Assembly (NCBI GenBank): GCA_964583155.1
Contig: CAZOUY010000003.1
Span: 62,001-126,000, forward strand
DNA: 64,000 nt
Source of the DNA: CAG-826 sp964583155
GTDB taxonomy: Bacteria; Bacillota_I; Bacilli_A; RFN20; CAG-826
Direction of reading: 5' to 3'
Shown here: one piece after another, positions 54,465 to 62,695 of the stretch
Layout of the letters: each line of letters starts with the position of its first letter
How positions within the stretch are numbered: the stretch's first letter is position 1
Notes under the pieces: model-generated
What the model was told of the DNA's origin: nothing
The model's database searches: none
Seen by the model: the letters and a program-made list of their open reading frames with translations, nothing else
Made by a program: the position numbers and the translations under genes

Positions 54465-56433
54465 AGAAGAAGTTAAAATCCAAAAGCTAAGCGAAGAAGA
54501 AGAAAGGGAGCTTGAAAAAGCAAGCGCTGATTATACTGAAAAAAACATTCAAGTCTTGGAAGGGCTTGAAGCGGTTCGAAAAAGACCGGGCATGTATATC
54601 GGAACCACATCCTTAGCGGGATTACATCATTTGGTATGGGAAATTGTTGATAACGCAATCGATGAAGCGTTGGCCGGATATTGTGATACGGTGCGCGTTA
54701 CCATTAACAAAGACAACACTATTACCGTTACCGATAATGGTCGAGGAATCCCTGTAGGTATTGTTGATAAAACAGGCGTTTCGGCTGTTGAAACGGTATA
54801 TACGGTTTTACATGCCGGAGGAAAGTTCGGAGAAGGCGGTGGCTATAAGGTTTCCGGTGGATTACACGGCGTTGGTGCCTCCGTTGTTAACGCCCTTTCA
54901 GAATGGTTGGAGGTAATCGTTCATAAAGAAGGCGGAATTTGGAGAATACGCTTTGTTAATGGCGGTCATGTAGAATCTCATTTGGAAAAGATCGGAGAAT
55001 GTGAAGATACAGGGACAATTGTTACTTTTAAGCCCGATCCACTGATTTTCACGGAATCGACCGTCTTCAATTACGAAACAATCCGCGACCGAATTCGCCA
55101 AATGGCGTTTTTAAACAAAGGGATACACATGATTGTTCGTGATGAAAGAAGCGAAGAGGCACTAGAGGATTCTTTCCATTATGTAGGTGGAATTAAAGAA
55201 TATGTCTCTTATTTAGATCAAGATAAGGTGCCTTTGTTTGAAGATGTTATTTATTGTGAAGGGCGTGATGCGGGTGTTTATGCCGAAATAGCGATGCAAT
55301 ACAACAATTCGTATAGCTCTAATGTTTATTCATTCTGTAATAATATCAACACTCATGAGGGCGGATCGCACGAAGAAGGATTTAAAGCTGCGATTACACG
55401 CGTCATTAATAGCTATGCGCGCGCCAACAAATTTTTAAAAGATAGTGATGAGAGCTTAAACAATGAAGATGTTCGCGAAGGCTTAGTGGCGATCATCTCG
55501 GTTAAGCATCCCAATCCGCAATACGAAGGCCAAACCAAAACCAAATTAGGGAATAGTGAGGTCCGTAAAATCGTTTCTTCTATTATCTCTGATCAATTAT
55601 CACGATTCCTTGCTGAGAACCCCAAGGTGGCTAAGCTTATTATGGAAAAAGTGGTATTGGCGGCGAACGCTCGTTTAGCGGCCCGGAACGCTCGTGAAGC
55701 TACACGAAGAAAGGGCGCTTTGGAAATAAGCTCATTGCCAGGAAAATTGGCAGATTGCTCTTCTCATGATGCTTCAAGATGCGAGCTTTATATCGTAGAG
55801 GGAAATTCCGCCGGCGGTTCTGCTAAAAATGGCCGGGATCGTGAAATACAGGCGATTTTACCCTTACGTGGAAAGATTTTGAATGTCGAAAAGGCTCAAG
55901 AGAAGCATATTTTCGCCAATCAAGAAATCGGGAATATGATTATCGCAATAGGTGGTGGAATCGGTGAGAGCTTTGATGTAACGAAAATCAGATATCATAA
56001 GATCGTTATTATGACCGATGCTGATGTTGATGGATCGCATATTAGAGTATTGCTATTGACGTTCTTCTATCGATATATGCGCCCGCTTATTGAGCAAGGC
56101 TATGTCTATATCGCTCAACCGCCATTATACAAAGTTGAATGGCGTAAAAAGCAGTACTACTGCTATAACGATGAGCAATTAGAGCTTTTAAAAACGAAGA
56201 TTGGTCCCAATGCAAAATTGGACATTCAACGATACAAAGGTCTTGGTGAAATGGATGCCCAACAGCTTTGGGAAACGACAATGGATCCGGCCGCCCGAAA
56301 AATGCTCAGAGTTACTCTAAGTGATGCAATTGAGGCTGATCAAGTGTTCGACATGTTGATGGGTGAAAAGGTTGAACCTCGAAAAGAATTTATTCACGCA
56401 AATGCAAAATTTGTTAAGAATTTAGATATTTAG
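54454..56433 (+). CDS. gyrB: DNA gyrase subunit B
   Basis: 659 residues. GHKL ATPase with EIVDNAIDEALAG, TVTDNGRGIP and GGLHGVGASVVNALS, transducer domain and TOPRIM with VEGNSAGGSAKNGRD and MTDADVDGSHIR. Asn451 occupies the position of E. coli Asp426, whose change to Asn gives nalidixic acid resistance. AAGGAGG precedes the ATG. Together with gyrA it introduces negative supercoils. Confidence 0.97.
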   Translation: MVDEEEVKIQKLSEEEERELEKASADYTEKNIQVLEGLEAVRKRPGMYIGTTSLAGLHHLVWEIVDNAIDEALAGYCDTVRVTINKDNTITVTDNGRGIPVGIVDKTGVSAVETVYTVLHAGGKFGEGGGYKVSGGLHGVGASVVNALSEWLEVIVHKEGGIWRIRFVNGGHVESHLEKIGECEDTGTIVTFKPDPLIFTESTVFNYETIRDRIRQMAFLNKGIHMIVRDERSEEALEDSFHYVGGIKEYVSYLDQDKVPLFEDVIYCEGRDAGVYAEIAMQYNNSYSSNVYSFCNNINTHEGGSHEEGFKAAITRVINSYARANKFLKDSDESLNNEDVREGLVAIISVKHPNPQYEGQTKTKLGNSEVRKIVSSIISDQLSRFLAENPKVAKLIMEKVVLAANARLAARNAREATRRKGALEISSLPGKLADCSSHDASRCELYIVEGNSAGGSAKNGRDREIQAILPLRGKILNVEKAQEKHIFANQEIGNMIIAIGGGIGESFDVTKIRYHKIVIMTDADVDGSHIRVLLLTFFYRYMRPLIEQGYVYIAQPPLYKVEWRKKQYYCYNDEQLELLKTKIGPNAKLDIQRYKGLGEMDAQQLWETTMDPAARKMLRVTLSDAIEADQVFDMLMGEKVEPRKEFIHANAKFVKNLDI

Positions 56434-56448
56434 AAGGGAGGCATAATT

Positions 56449-58974
56449 ATGGCAGAAGATAATAAAAATTTAAATGATGACGAAACGTTAACGGAAGAAG
56501 AAATCGAGGAAGCCAACGAGCTTTCAGAGCTTGAAGAAGGAATTGTCGCCGGTCTTCAGGATACCGATTTGGCCAATGAAGTTCGAACCTCTTTTCTTGA
56601 TTATTCAATGTCGGTTATTGTGTCTCGTGCTATTCCCGATGTTCGCGATGGTTTAAAGCCGGTTCATCGGAGAATTATTTATGGAATGGATTCCTTGGGG
56701 ATGCAGCCGGATAAGCCATATAAGAAATCCGCGCGTATTGTTGGTGACGTTATGGGTAAATATCACCCTCATGGCGACGCGGCTATTTATGGAACCTTAG
56801 TTAGATTGGCACAGCCCTTTTCCATTCGTTATACGTTGGTTGATGGCCATGGTAACTTTGGCTCTGTCGATGGCGATGATCCTGCGGCTATGCGATATAC
56901 CGAAGCGAGAATGTCAAAAATAGCGATGGAAATGGTTCGCGATATCGATAATGATACTGTTGATTTCATGGACAATTATGACGGAAGCGAGCAAGAGCCG
57001 GTTGTTTTGCCATCGCGCTTTCCTAATCTTTTGGTGAACGGGGCATCAGGTATTGCCGTTGGTATGGCGACCAATATCCCGCCACATAACTTAAACGAAG
57101 TGATCGATGCCGTTAAGGCGGTAGCCCATAATCCCGACATAACGCCCGTCGAATTGATGAACACCTGTCTCTTTGGTCCGGATTTTCCAACGGGAGGCGT
57201 GATTTTAGGAAAAGGTGGAATTCGTAAGGCTTATGAAACAGGGCAAGGAAGCATTGTCATTCGCTCCAAAGCCGAAATTGTTGAACGTGAGAATGGGCGG
57301 AAGCGCATCATCATATCGGAAATCCCTTATCAAGTTAATAAGGCGAATATGATTGAAGCAATAGCCAAATTAGTTCGTGACAAACGAATTGAAGGAATCA
57401 CCGACTTACGCGATGAATCCAATAAAGAAGGAATTAGAATTGTTATCGATTTGCGACGCGACGTTATTCCCGATGTAATTTTGAATCAGCTTTATAAAAT
57501 GACGCAATTGCAGATTTCTTATGGTGTTATAATGCTCGTTCTCGACCATGGACAACCGCGCATTTTGCCGATTACCGATGTCTTAAAGCTATATCTCGAT
57601 CATCAAATAGAGGTTGTTGAACGACGCACGCGCTTCCTATTAAAGAAAGCGGTCTTACGAGATCATATTTTGGAAGGCTTATTAAAAGCCCAAGATAACA
57701 TCGACGAAGTGGTCGCGGTTATTAGAAGCAGCGCCACGACTGAAATCGCCAAACAGGCCTTAATGGAACGATTTGAATTCAGTGATATTCAAGCAAAAGA
57801 AATTCTTGATATGCGCTTATCGAAATTAACCGGTTTAGAAAAAGGCAAAATCGAAGAAGAAATTGCGCGCTTACATGAATTAATTGATTCTTATAATATT
57901 TTATTGAGTTCTAGAGAAAATGTAGTTGAAAAAGTGCTAGAAGAATTAGATCAAGTTAAAGAGAAATATGGCGATAAACGATTAACCGAGATTTCTAACG
58001 ATTTATCCGCTATCGACGATGAAGATTTGATTCCCAAGGAGGAAATTATTATCACCCTTACGCAAAACGGCTACATTAAGCGCGTTACGACTGATACTTT
58101 CAAATCGCAAAATCGTGGTGGACGTGGAATAAAAGGAATGAGCACGAATGAAAACGACGCTGTCGATATGTTGGTACACACCAAAACGCATACAGATGTC
58201 TTGTTTTTCACCAATAAAGGCAAGGTATATCGTATTCGTGGCTATCAAATACCTGAATTTTCGCGAACATCTAAAGGATTACCCATTGTCAATCTCTTGA
58301 ATTTCGATAAAGAAGAAAAGGTCATGTCAATCCTGGCGGTTGATGAATATAAACAGGGCGATTACCTATTATTTATCACTAAAGAAGGTATTGTCAAAAG
58401 AACCGATATCAAGGAATTTGAATCAATTCGCCAAAACGGAAAGATCAGCATTTCTTTACGCGAGGGCGATGAATTGTTTGCTGTGAAACATACGGATGGC
58501 AATTCTTTGATCGGTATCGCTTCTAGTATCGGAAAAATGGTCAAATTCCATGAAAGTGATGTTCGAGCGATGGGGAGAACCGCAAGTGGCGTGAAGGGTA
58601 TGAATCTCGATGGTGGAGTGGTTGTTGGGGCAACTACCTCTCAAGAAGGAAATCTTGTTTTAGTGGTTTCAGAGCACGGATACGGAAAGATGTCCATGTT
58701 TGAAGATTATCGATTAACATCACGGGGAACCAAGGGCGTTCTAACAATCAACGCCACACCAAAAACGGGTTCGTTAGTAGCGATGCGCGCGGTCAATGGC
58801 GATGAGGATTTAATGATCATGACCAAAGCCGGTATTATTATTCGAACTCCGTTAAGCCAGGTTAAGATAGCAAGCCGAAACACCCAGGGCGTGCGCTTAA
58901 TCAAATTGGATGAAGGACAAGAAATTTCTTCGATCGCGGTTGTTAATCACGAAGAAGAATCTGAAGAAGAATAA
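56449..58974 (+). CDS. gyrA: DNA gyrase subunit A
   Basis: 841 residues with a 40-residue acidic N-terminal extension, the winged-helix breakage domain with catalytic Tyr150 in AAMRYTEARM, and the C-terminal wrapping domain with a GyrA box QNRGGRG (identifies it as gyrase, not topoisomerase IV). The quinolone-binding helix reads KYHPHGDAAIYGTLVR, with Ala111 and Gly115 at the positions of E. coli Ser83 and Asp87. Followed by a terminator. GAAGGGAGG precedes the ATG. Confidence 0.97.
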   Translation: MAEDNKNLNDDETLTEEEIEEANELSELEEGIVAGLQDTDLANEVRTSFLDYSMSVIVSRAIPDVRDGLKPVHRRIIYGMDSLGMQPDKPYKKSARIVGDVMGKYHPHGDAAIYGTLVRLAQPFSIRYTLVDGHGNFGSVDGDDPAAMRYTEARMSKIAMEMVRDIDNDTVDFMDNYDGSEQEPVVLPSRFPNLLVNGASGIAVGMATNIPPHNLNEVIDAVKAVAHNPDITPVELMNTCLFGPDFPTGGVILGKGGIRKAYETGQGSIVIRSKAEIVERENGRKRIIISEIPYQVNKANMIEAIAKLVRDKRIEGITDLRDESNKEGIRIVIDLRRDVIPDVILNQLYKMTQLQISYGVIMLVLDHGQPRILPITDVLKLYLDHQIEVVERRTRFLLKKAVLRDHILEGLLKAQDNIDEVVAVIRSSATTEIAKQALMERFEFSDIQAKEILDMRLSKLTGLEKGKIEEEIARLHELIDSYNILLSSRENVVEKVLEELDQVKEKYGDKRLTEISNDLSAIDDEDLIPKEEIIITLTQNGYIKRVTTDTFKSQNRGGRGIKGMSTNENDAVDMLVHTKTHTDVLFFTNKGKVYRIRGYQIPEFSRTSKGLPIVNLLNFDKEEKVMSILAVDEYKQGDYLLFITKEGIVKRTDIKEFESIRQNGKISISLREGDELFAVKHTDGNSLIGIASSIGKMVKFHESDVRAMGRTASGVKGMNLDGGVVVGATTSQEGNLVLVVSEHGYGKMSMFEDYRLTSRGTKGVLTINATPKTGSLVAMRAVNGDEDLMIMTKAGIIIRTPLSQVKIASRNTQGVRLIKLDEGQEISSIAVVNHEEESEEE

Positions 58975-59007
58975 GAAAAAAAGCCAACTAAGACTTGGCT
59001 TTTTTTA
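58975..59007. terminator. Bidirectional terminator between gyrA and uppP
   Basis: AAAAAAAGCCAA / TTGGCTTTTTTT with a 7-base loop between two convergent genes. Confidence 0.9.
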
Positions 59008-59853
59008 TAATACATGACATAACCGAAGAATTAAAACGGTGATTCCTAGAGCGAAAAGATAGAAACTGAAATACTTTAATTTGCCCTTACGAATGATTTT
59101 TAAAAGGAAAACCAAAGATAAATAAGTGATTATTCCGGCTACGATAATGCCGACTAGATATGGCAATAATAGCGATTGATCAAAAGCGCTTGGCGTTTTA
59201 ATAAGCTTGATAATTTCATAAAAGAAGGAACCGGCGGTAATAGGAATAAACATTAAAAAGGCAAAATTTGCTGAATCTTCATCATTGAATTTGCGGGTCT
59301 TTAATCCGGTAATCGTAATTCCGGAGCGGGAAATACCTGGCAAAACACCAATCGCTTGGGCGGAACCGATTATAAGAGCATCGACATACGTCATGCTCTC
59401 TTTTTTTCTTTCGAACTTAAAACGACTAATAACCAGCAATATGATACCGGTAATGATGAAATTGATGGAAATATATAATAAGTCAGAAAAAACCGAATCA
59501 ACCAGATCGTTTAAAAGAATCCCAACCAAGGCCGCCGGAATAGTAGCGACAATCAGCATCATGGCGAGATGAAAATACTTTTTGACCTCATCTTCGCGAT
59601 TCTTTTTGAAAGTGTATAAGCAGAAGGAGCGAATTAACAGCCAAATTTCTTTATGAAAATAGACAATAACCGCTATTAAACTACCGGCATGAAGAAATAT
59701 TGAAAACGATAAAGAAGGCTCAATACTCAGGATGTTTTCAAACAAGGCAATATGTCCGGAAGAAGAAATCGGCAATATTTCGGCAATACCTTGGACAATA
59801 GCGATGATAATGTATTTAAAAAAATTCCAAAAATCAGTAGCGGTTAGAATCAT
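59005..59853 (-). CDS. uppP: Undecaprenyl-diphosphatase UppP/BacA
   Basis: 282 residues with about eight membrane helices and the two UppP motifs: GIAEILPISSSGHIALFE at the N-terminus and GVLPGISRSGITITG near 170. It recycles the lipid carrier for peptidoglycan and gives bacitracin tolerance. It is the only leftward gene right of the origin, opposite to replication. The start follows AGGAGG. Confidence 0.96.
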   Translation of the reverse strand: MILTATDFWNFFKYIIIAIVQGIAEILPISSSGHIALFENILSIEPSLSFSIFLHAGSLIAVIVYFHKEIWLLIRSFCLYTFKKNREDEVKKYFHLAMMLIVATIPAALVGILLNDLVDSVFSDLLYISINFIITGIILLVISRFKFERKKESMTYVDALIIGSAQAIGVLPGISRSGITITGLKTRKFNDEDSANFAFLMFIPITAGSFFYEIIKLIKTPSAFDQSLLLPYLVGIIVAGIITYLSLVFLLKIIRKGKLKYFSFYLFALGITVLILRLCHVL

Positions 59854-59927
59854 AAAAAAGCCTCCTATTTGTTATTATACAAAATATCATAGAAAAATGC
59901 ATAAATAAAAAAGGACCGTAAAATTTC

Positions 59928-59956
59928 TTGCCTTTCTTAATCAATAAATATAGAAT
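59928..59956 (+). promoter_or_regulatory. Promoter of the serS T-box leader
   Basis: TTGCCT, 17 bases, TAGAAT. Its transcript would start near 59963, where the T-box leader begins. Confidence 0.55.
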
Positions 59957-59963
59957 ATAAGTG

Positions 59964-60173
59964 CTCCAAGATAAAGGCCAGTAAAGAGAAATCATTTATT
60001 GTTAATAGAGAATCATCGGTTGGTGCAAGATGATAATGAGACTCTTGAAATCCACCTTTTAGAGAGAACTTAATCGTTCCGTGGCTTAACGTTACCAAGC
60101 AAGAGATAAACCAATCAAAGGTTTAATGAGGGTGGTACCGCGTTATTAACGTCCCTTGGGAGGGACTTTTTTT
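59964..60173 (+). promoter_or_regulatory. T-box riboswitch controlling serS
   Basis: The leader has the stem I apical motif GGTTGGTGCAAGATG, a specifier region GAAATCCACC with UCC as the likely specifier codon (serine), the T-box GGGTGGTACCGCG at 60130-60142 and a terminator GTCCC/GGGAC with a T7 run at 60151-60173. Uncharged tRNA-Ser pairing with the T-box sequence would favour antitermination and serS expression. Confidence 0.92.
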
Positions 60174-60197
60174 ATTTTAAAGAAGGAGAGAATGCAT

Positions 60198-61478
60198 ATG
60201 TTAGATTACAATTTAATTAAGAGTAAACCGGAAGAAGTCAAAGCGGCTTTACGAAAAAAAGGCTGGGATGTTGATTTTCAAGATGTTATTGCGAAGATGG
60301 ATTTACGATTAGAGCTCTTAAAAAAAGTCGAAAAAATCAAAGCGGAAAAAAATGCGCTTTCGGCTTCGGTTCCATTAGCTAAAAAAAGAGGGGAAGATGT
60401 CACTGTTATTTTTAAGAAGGTGAAGGATCTTTCCGCTTCGATAACAGAAGATGAAAAGCGCTTGGAGGAACTAGAAAAAGAGATCAAAACCTTTGTTGAG
60501 GCTTTACCTAACCTTCCTGATGATGATTTATTGCCGGGCGAAAAGGAAAATAACAAAGTAATCAAAACCGTAGGTAGTAAACCAACATTTGACTTTGTTC
60601 CTAAGGATCATGTTGAATTGGCAGAATCTTTAGGGCTCGTCGACTATGAAAGAGGCGCTAAAATATCTGGAAGAGGAACATGGATCTATACCGGATTAGG
60701 AGCTCAATTAGAGTGGGCATTAATCAATTATTTTATTTCCACTCACTTAGCTGATGGTTACACTATGATTTTACCGCCGCATCTACTAAATGAAGAAAGC
60801 GGATATACGGCCGGACAATTTCCGAAATTCAAAGAGGATGTATTCTGGTTGGAAGGACAAGGTAAATTTATGTTGCCTACAGCCGAAACCGCTTTGGTTA
60901 ACTTGCACCGCAAGGAAATTTTATCCGAAGATGAATTGCCGAAAAAATATTTTGCCTATACACCATGCTATCGTTGTGAAGCAGGAAGCTATCGAACGGA
61001 AGAAAGAGGCATGATTAGAGGTTACCAATTTAATAAGGTGGAAATGGTGCAATACACCACAGAAGAGGGAAGCGACGCCGCATTTGAAGAATTAGTACAG
61101 AAAGCCGCTAAATTGGTTGAAGGCTTAGGATTGCACTTTCAGATTTCAAAATTAGCCGCCGGCGATTGCTCTCATTCTATGGCGCGAACCTACGATATTG
61201 AAATTTGGATTCCAAGCATGGGTATTTATAAAGAAGTTTCTTCAGCGAGCAATGCCCGTGATTATCAAGCACGAAGAGGTATGATTCGATATCGTGATTC
61301 TAAAACAGGAAAAACCAAATTCTGCCATACTTTAAATGCTTCCGGACTTGCGACCAGTCGTTTGTTCCCGGCTCTATTAGAGCAATGCCAACAAAAGGAT
61401 GGATCGGTAGTTATTCCTGAGGCTTTAGTACCATTTATGGGCGGAATTAAGGTCCTTTTACCTAAGAAGAAAAAATAA
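60198..61478 (+). CDS. serS: Seryl-tRNA synthetase
   Basis: About 427 residues from the ATG at 60198, which has GGAG 9 bases upstream (a second ATG at 60192 is too close). A long N-terminal coiled-coil arm (about 30-100) binds tRNA; the class II core has GYTMILPPHLL, TAETALVNLH, YRTEERGMIRGYQFNKVEM and the C-terminal CHTLNASGLATSRLFPALLE. Controlled by the T-box upstream. Confidence 0.97.
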   Translation: MLDYNLIKSKPEEVKAALRKKGWDVDFQDVIAKMDLRLELLKKVEKIKAEKNALSASVPLAKKRGEDVTVIFKKVKDLSASITEDEKRLEELEKEIKTFVEALPNLPDDDLLPGEKENNKVIKTVGSKPTFDFVPKDHVELAESLGLVDYERGAKISGRGTWIYTGLGAQLEWALINYFISTHLADGYTMILPPHLLNEESGYTAGQFPKFKEDVFWLEGQGKFMLPTAETALVNLHRKEILSEDELPKKYFAYTPCYRCEAGSYRTEERGMIRGYQFNKVEMVQYTTEEGSDAAFEELVQKAAKLVEGLGLHFQISKLAAGDCSHSMARTYDIEIWIPSMGIYKEVSSASNARDYQARRGMIRYRDSKTGKTKFCHTLNASGLATSRLFPALLEQCQQKDGSVVIPEALVPFMGGIKVLLPKKKK

Positions 61479-61499
61479 TAGCTACGACAATAAAAAAGG

Positions 61500-61552
61500 A
61501 AAAAGAAGGATGTATTGATAGAAATAATCGATCAAAAAATCTTTCTTTTTTT
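61500..61552 (+). terminator. Terminator after serS
   Basis: AAAAAGAAGGAT pairs with ATCTTTCTTTTT (one G-U) and an inner stem ATTGAT/ATCGAT closes the loop; a T-rich tract follows. Confidence 0.75.
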
Positions 61553-61561
61553 AATTATAGA

Positions 61562-61586
61562 TAACGATAGCAATCCGGTATCGTTA
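61562..61586. repeat. Inverted repeat upstream of the SRP RNA
   Basis: TAACGATA and TATCGTTA are separated by GCAATCCGG, with no T tract after it. Function unknown. Confidence 0.4.
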
Positions 61587-61650
61587 AATGATGAATGCCG
61601 TTAAGAATAATTTTCGGAAGTTTTATTGCATAATGTAATTTTTTTCATGA

Positions 61651-61656
61651 TATAAT
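61651..61656 (+). promoter_or_regulatory. -10 box of the SRP RNA promoter
   Basis: TATAAT, about 10 bases before the 5' end of the SRP RNA; TTGCAT lies 19 bases upstream as a possible -35. Confidence 0.55.
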
Positions 61657-61661
61657 ATAGA

Positions 61662-61746
61662 TGCCATTGCGATAGGCATGGTGTGAACCTGGTCAGGACG
61701 GGAACGTAGCAGCCATAAGCATTCATCCTATGTGCGATGGTTTTTT
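61662..61746 (+). ncRNA. scr: Bacterial signal recognition particle RNA (small SRP RNA)
   Basis: The segment contains the conserved SRP core GGTCAGGACGGGAACGTAGC at 61691-61710 and outer stems GCCATTGCGATAGG with CCTATGTGCGATGG, ending in a T6 run. It is the 4.5S-type short form and guides ribosomes to the membrane with Ffh. It ends only 17 bases before the tadA start. Confidence 0.95.
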
Positions 61747-61762
61747 AATAGGAAAAAAGATA

Positions 61763-62230
61763 ATGACAGAAATAGAATTTATGAAAGAGGCTTTAAAAGA
61801 AGCCAAAAAAGCTTATCGAAAAGGTGAAGTGCCGGTTGGATGTGTTATTGTTGAAGACGGAAAAATTATTTCCCGGGGGCATAATATGCGCGAAAGCAAA
61901 AATGACCCGACAGCGCATGCCGAAATTGTGGCAATTCGGAAAGCTACTAAGAAAAGACAATCATGGCGATTAGAAAATTGTGATATATACGTTACAGTTG
62001 AGCCTTGCTCAATGTGTGCAGGGGCACTTTTATGGGCGAGGATTCGCACTATTTATTATGGCACTCAAGATCCTAAAGGGGGCGCGCTATGCTCCTCCTA
62101 TAATTTGTTTGATGTTCCGGGCATCAACCATCATCCTCAGGTGTTTTCGGGAATATTGGCGGATGAAGCTTCGCAATTGATGACCTCCTTTTTTAAAGAA
62201 AGACGAAAAAGAATAGAAGTAAAAGAATAA
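61763..62230 (+). CDS. tadA: tRNA-specific adenosine deaminase TadA
   Basis: 155 residues from the ATG at 61763. The zinc-deaminase motifs are HAEIVAI and EPCSMCAGALLWARI. It edits A34 to I in tRNA-Arg. An earlier ATG lies in the SRP RNA and has no good ribosome-binding site; the AGGAAAAAAG here is modest. B. subtilis also has tadA next to scr. Confidence 0.94.
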   Translation: MTEIEFMKEALKEAKKAYRKGEVPVGCVIVEDGKIISRGHNMRESKNDPTAHAEIVAIRKATKKRQSWRLENCDIYVTVEPCSMCAGALLWARIRTIYYGTQDPKGGALCSSYNLFDVPGINHHPQVFSGILADEASQLMTSFFKERRKRIEVKE

Positions 62231-62255
62231 GAGCACAATAAGATAGGGTGATTTT

Positions 62256-62606
62256 ATGAAAAAACTCTATCAAATTTGTGCTATTTTTTCATTTTTAGTA
62301 TTAATTTTCGGTATTTCCTCGATTTTGGTATTAACCATTGCTAGGCCGATGGAATATACGCAAATAAAGGTTGATTATGTCGAAGTTGAGCAAATGACAA
62401 TCGAAAGACGCGAAGATGATCGGAATCTCACTTTTTATTATAAAACGGAAGAGAATTTTTCTTTAGGTAAGGTGATCTCGATATCTTATTCCATTTACGA
62501 TGTTGAGCAAAGAGCCTTTGTATTTATCGTGGATACAATGCAGGCCTATATTCACGCCACCATTAATAGTGGCGGTTACGCTTCGGGAATCGTTATTCCC
62601 AAATAG
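62256..62606 (+). CDS. Unknown small membrane-anchored protein
   Basis: 116 residues with one N-terminal hydrophobic helix (about 8-29) and an outer or soluble domain with alternating hydrophobic residues (QIKVDYVEVEQMTIERR, ISISYSIYDVEQRAFVF), suggesting a beta-rich module. No known family is recognised. A ribosome-binding-like GGGTGAT precedes the ATG. It lies between tadA and the P-type ATPase; the spacer to the latter has its own promoter, so the two need not be linked. Confidence 0.6.
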   Translation: MKKLYQICAIFSFLVLIFGISSILVLTIARPMEYTQIKVDYVEVEQMTIERREDDRNLTFYYKTEENFSLGKVISISYSIYDVEQRAFVFIVDTMQAYIHATINSGGYASGIVIPK

Positions 62607-62656
62607 TCGGCTGAAACTTGTCTACTAGTTTTTCATCGTAATTTCAAATATTATTA

Positions 62657-62664
62657 TGTATAAT
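62657..62664 (+). promoter_or_regulatory. Extended -10 promoter of the P-type ATPase gene
   Basis: TGTATAAT, with a perfect TATAAT and no clear -35, about 30 bases before the ATG. Confidence 0.45.
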
Positions 62665-62695
62665 AATATTAAGTGACTACTTTGAGGTGACACAG

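Noticed and set aside
62584..62605. Hairpin GGGAAT/ATTCCC at the 3' end of the small unknown gene
   Set aside because: It lies inside the coding end and has no T tract, so it is not a credible terminator.
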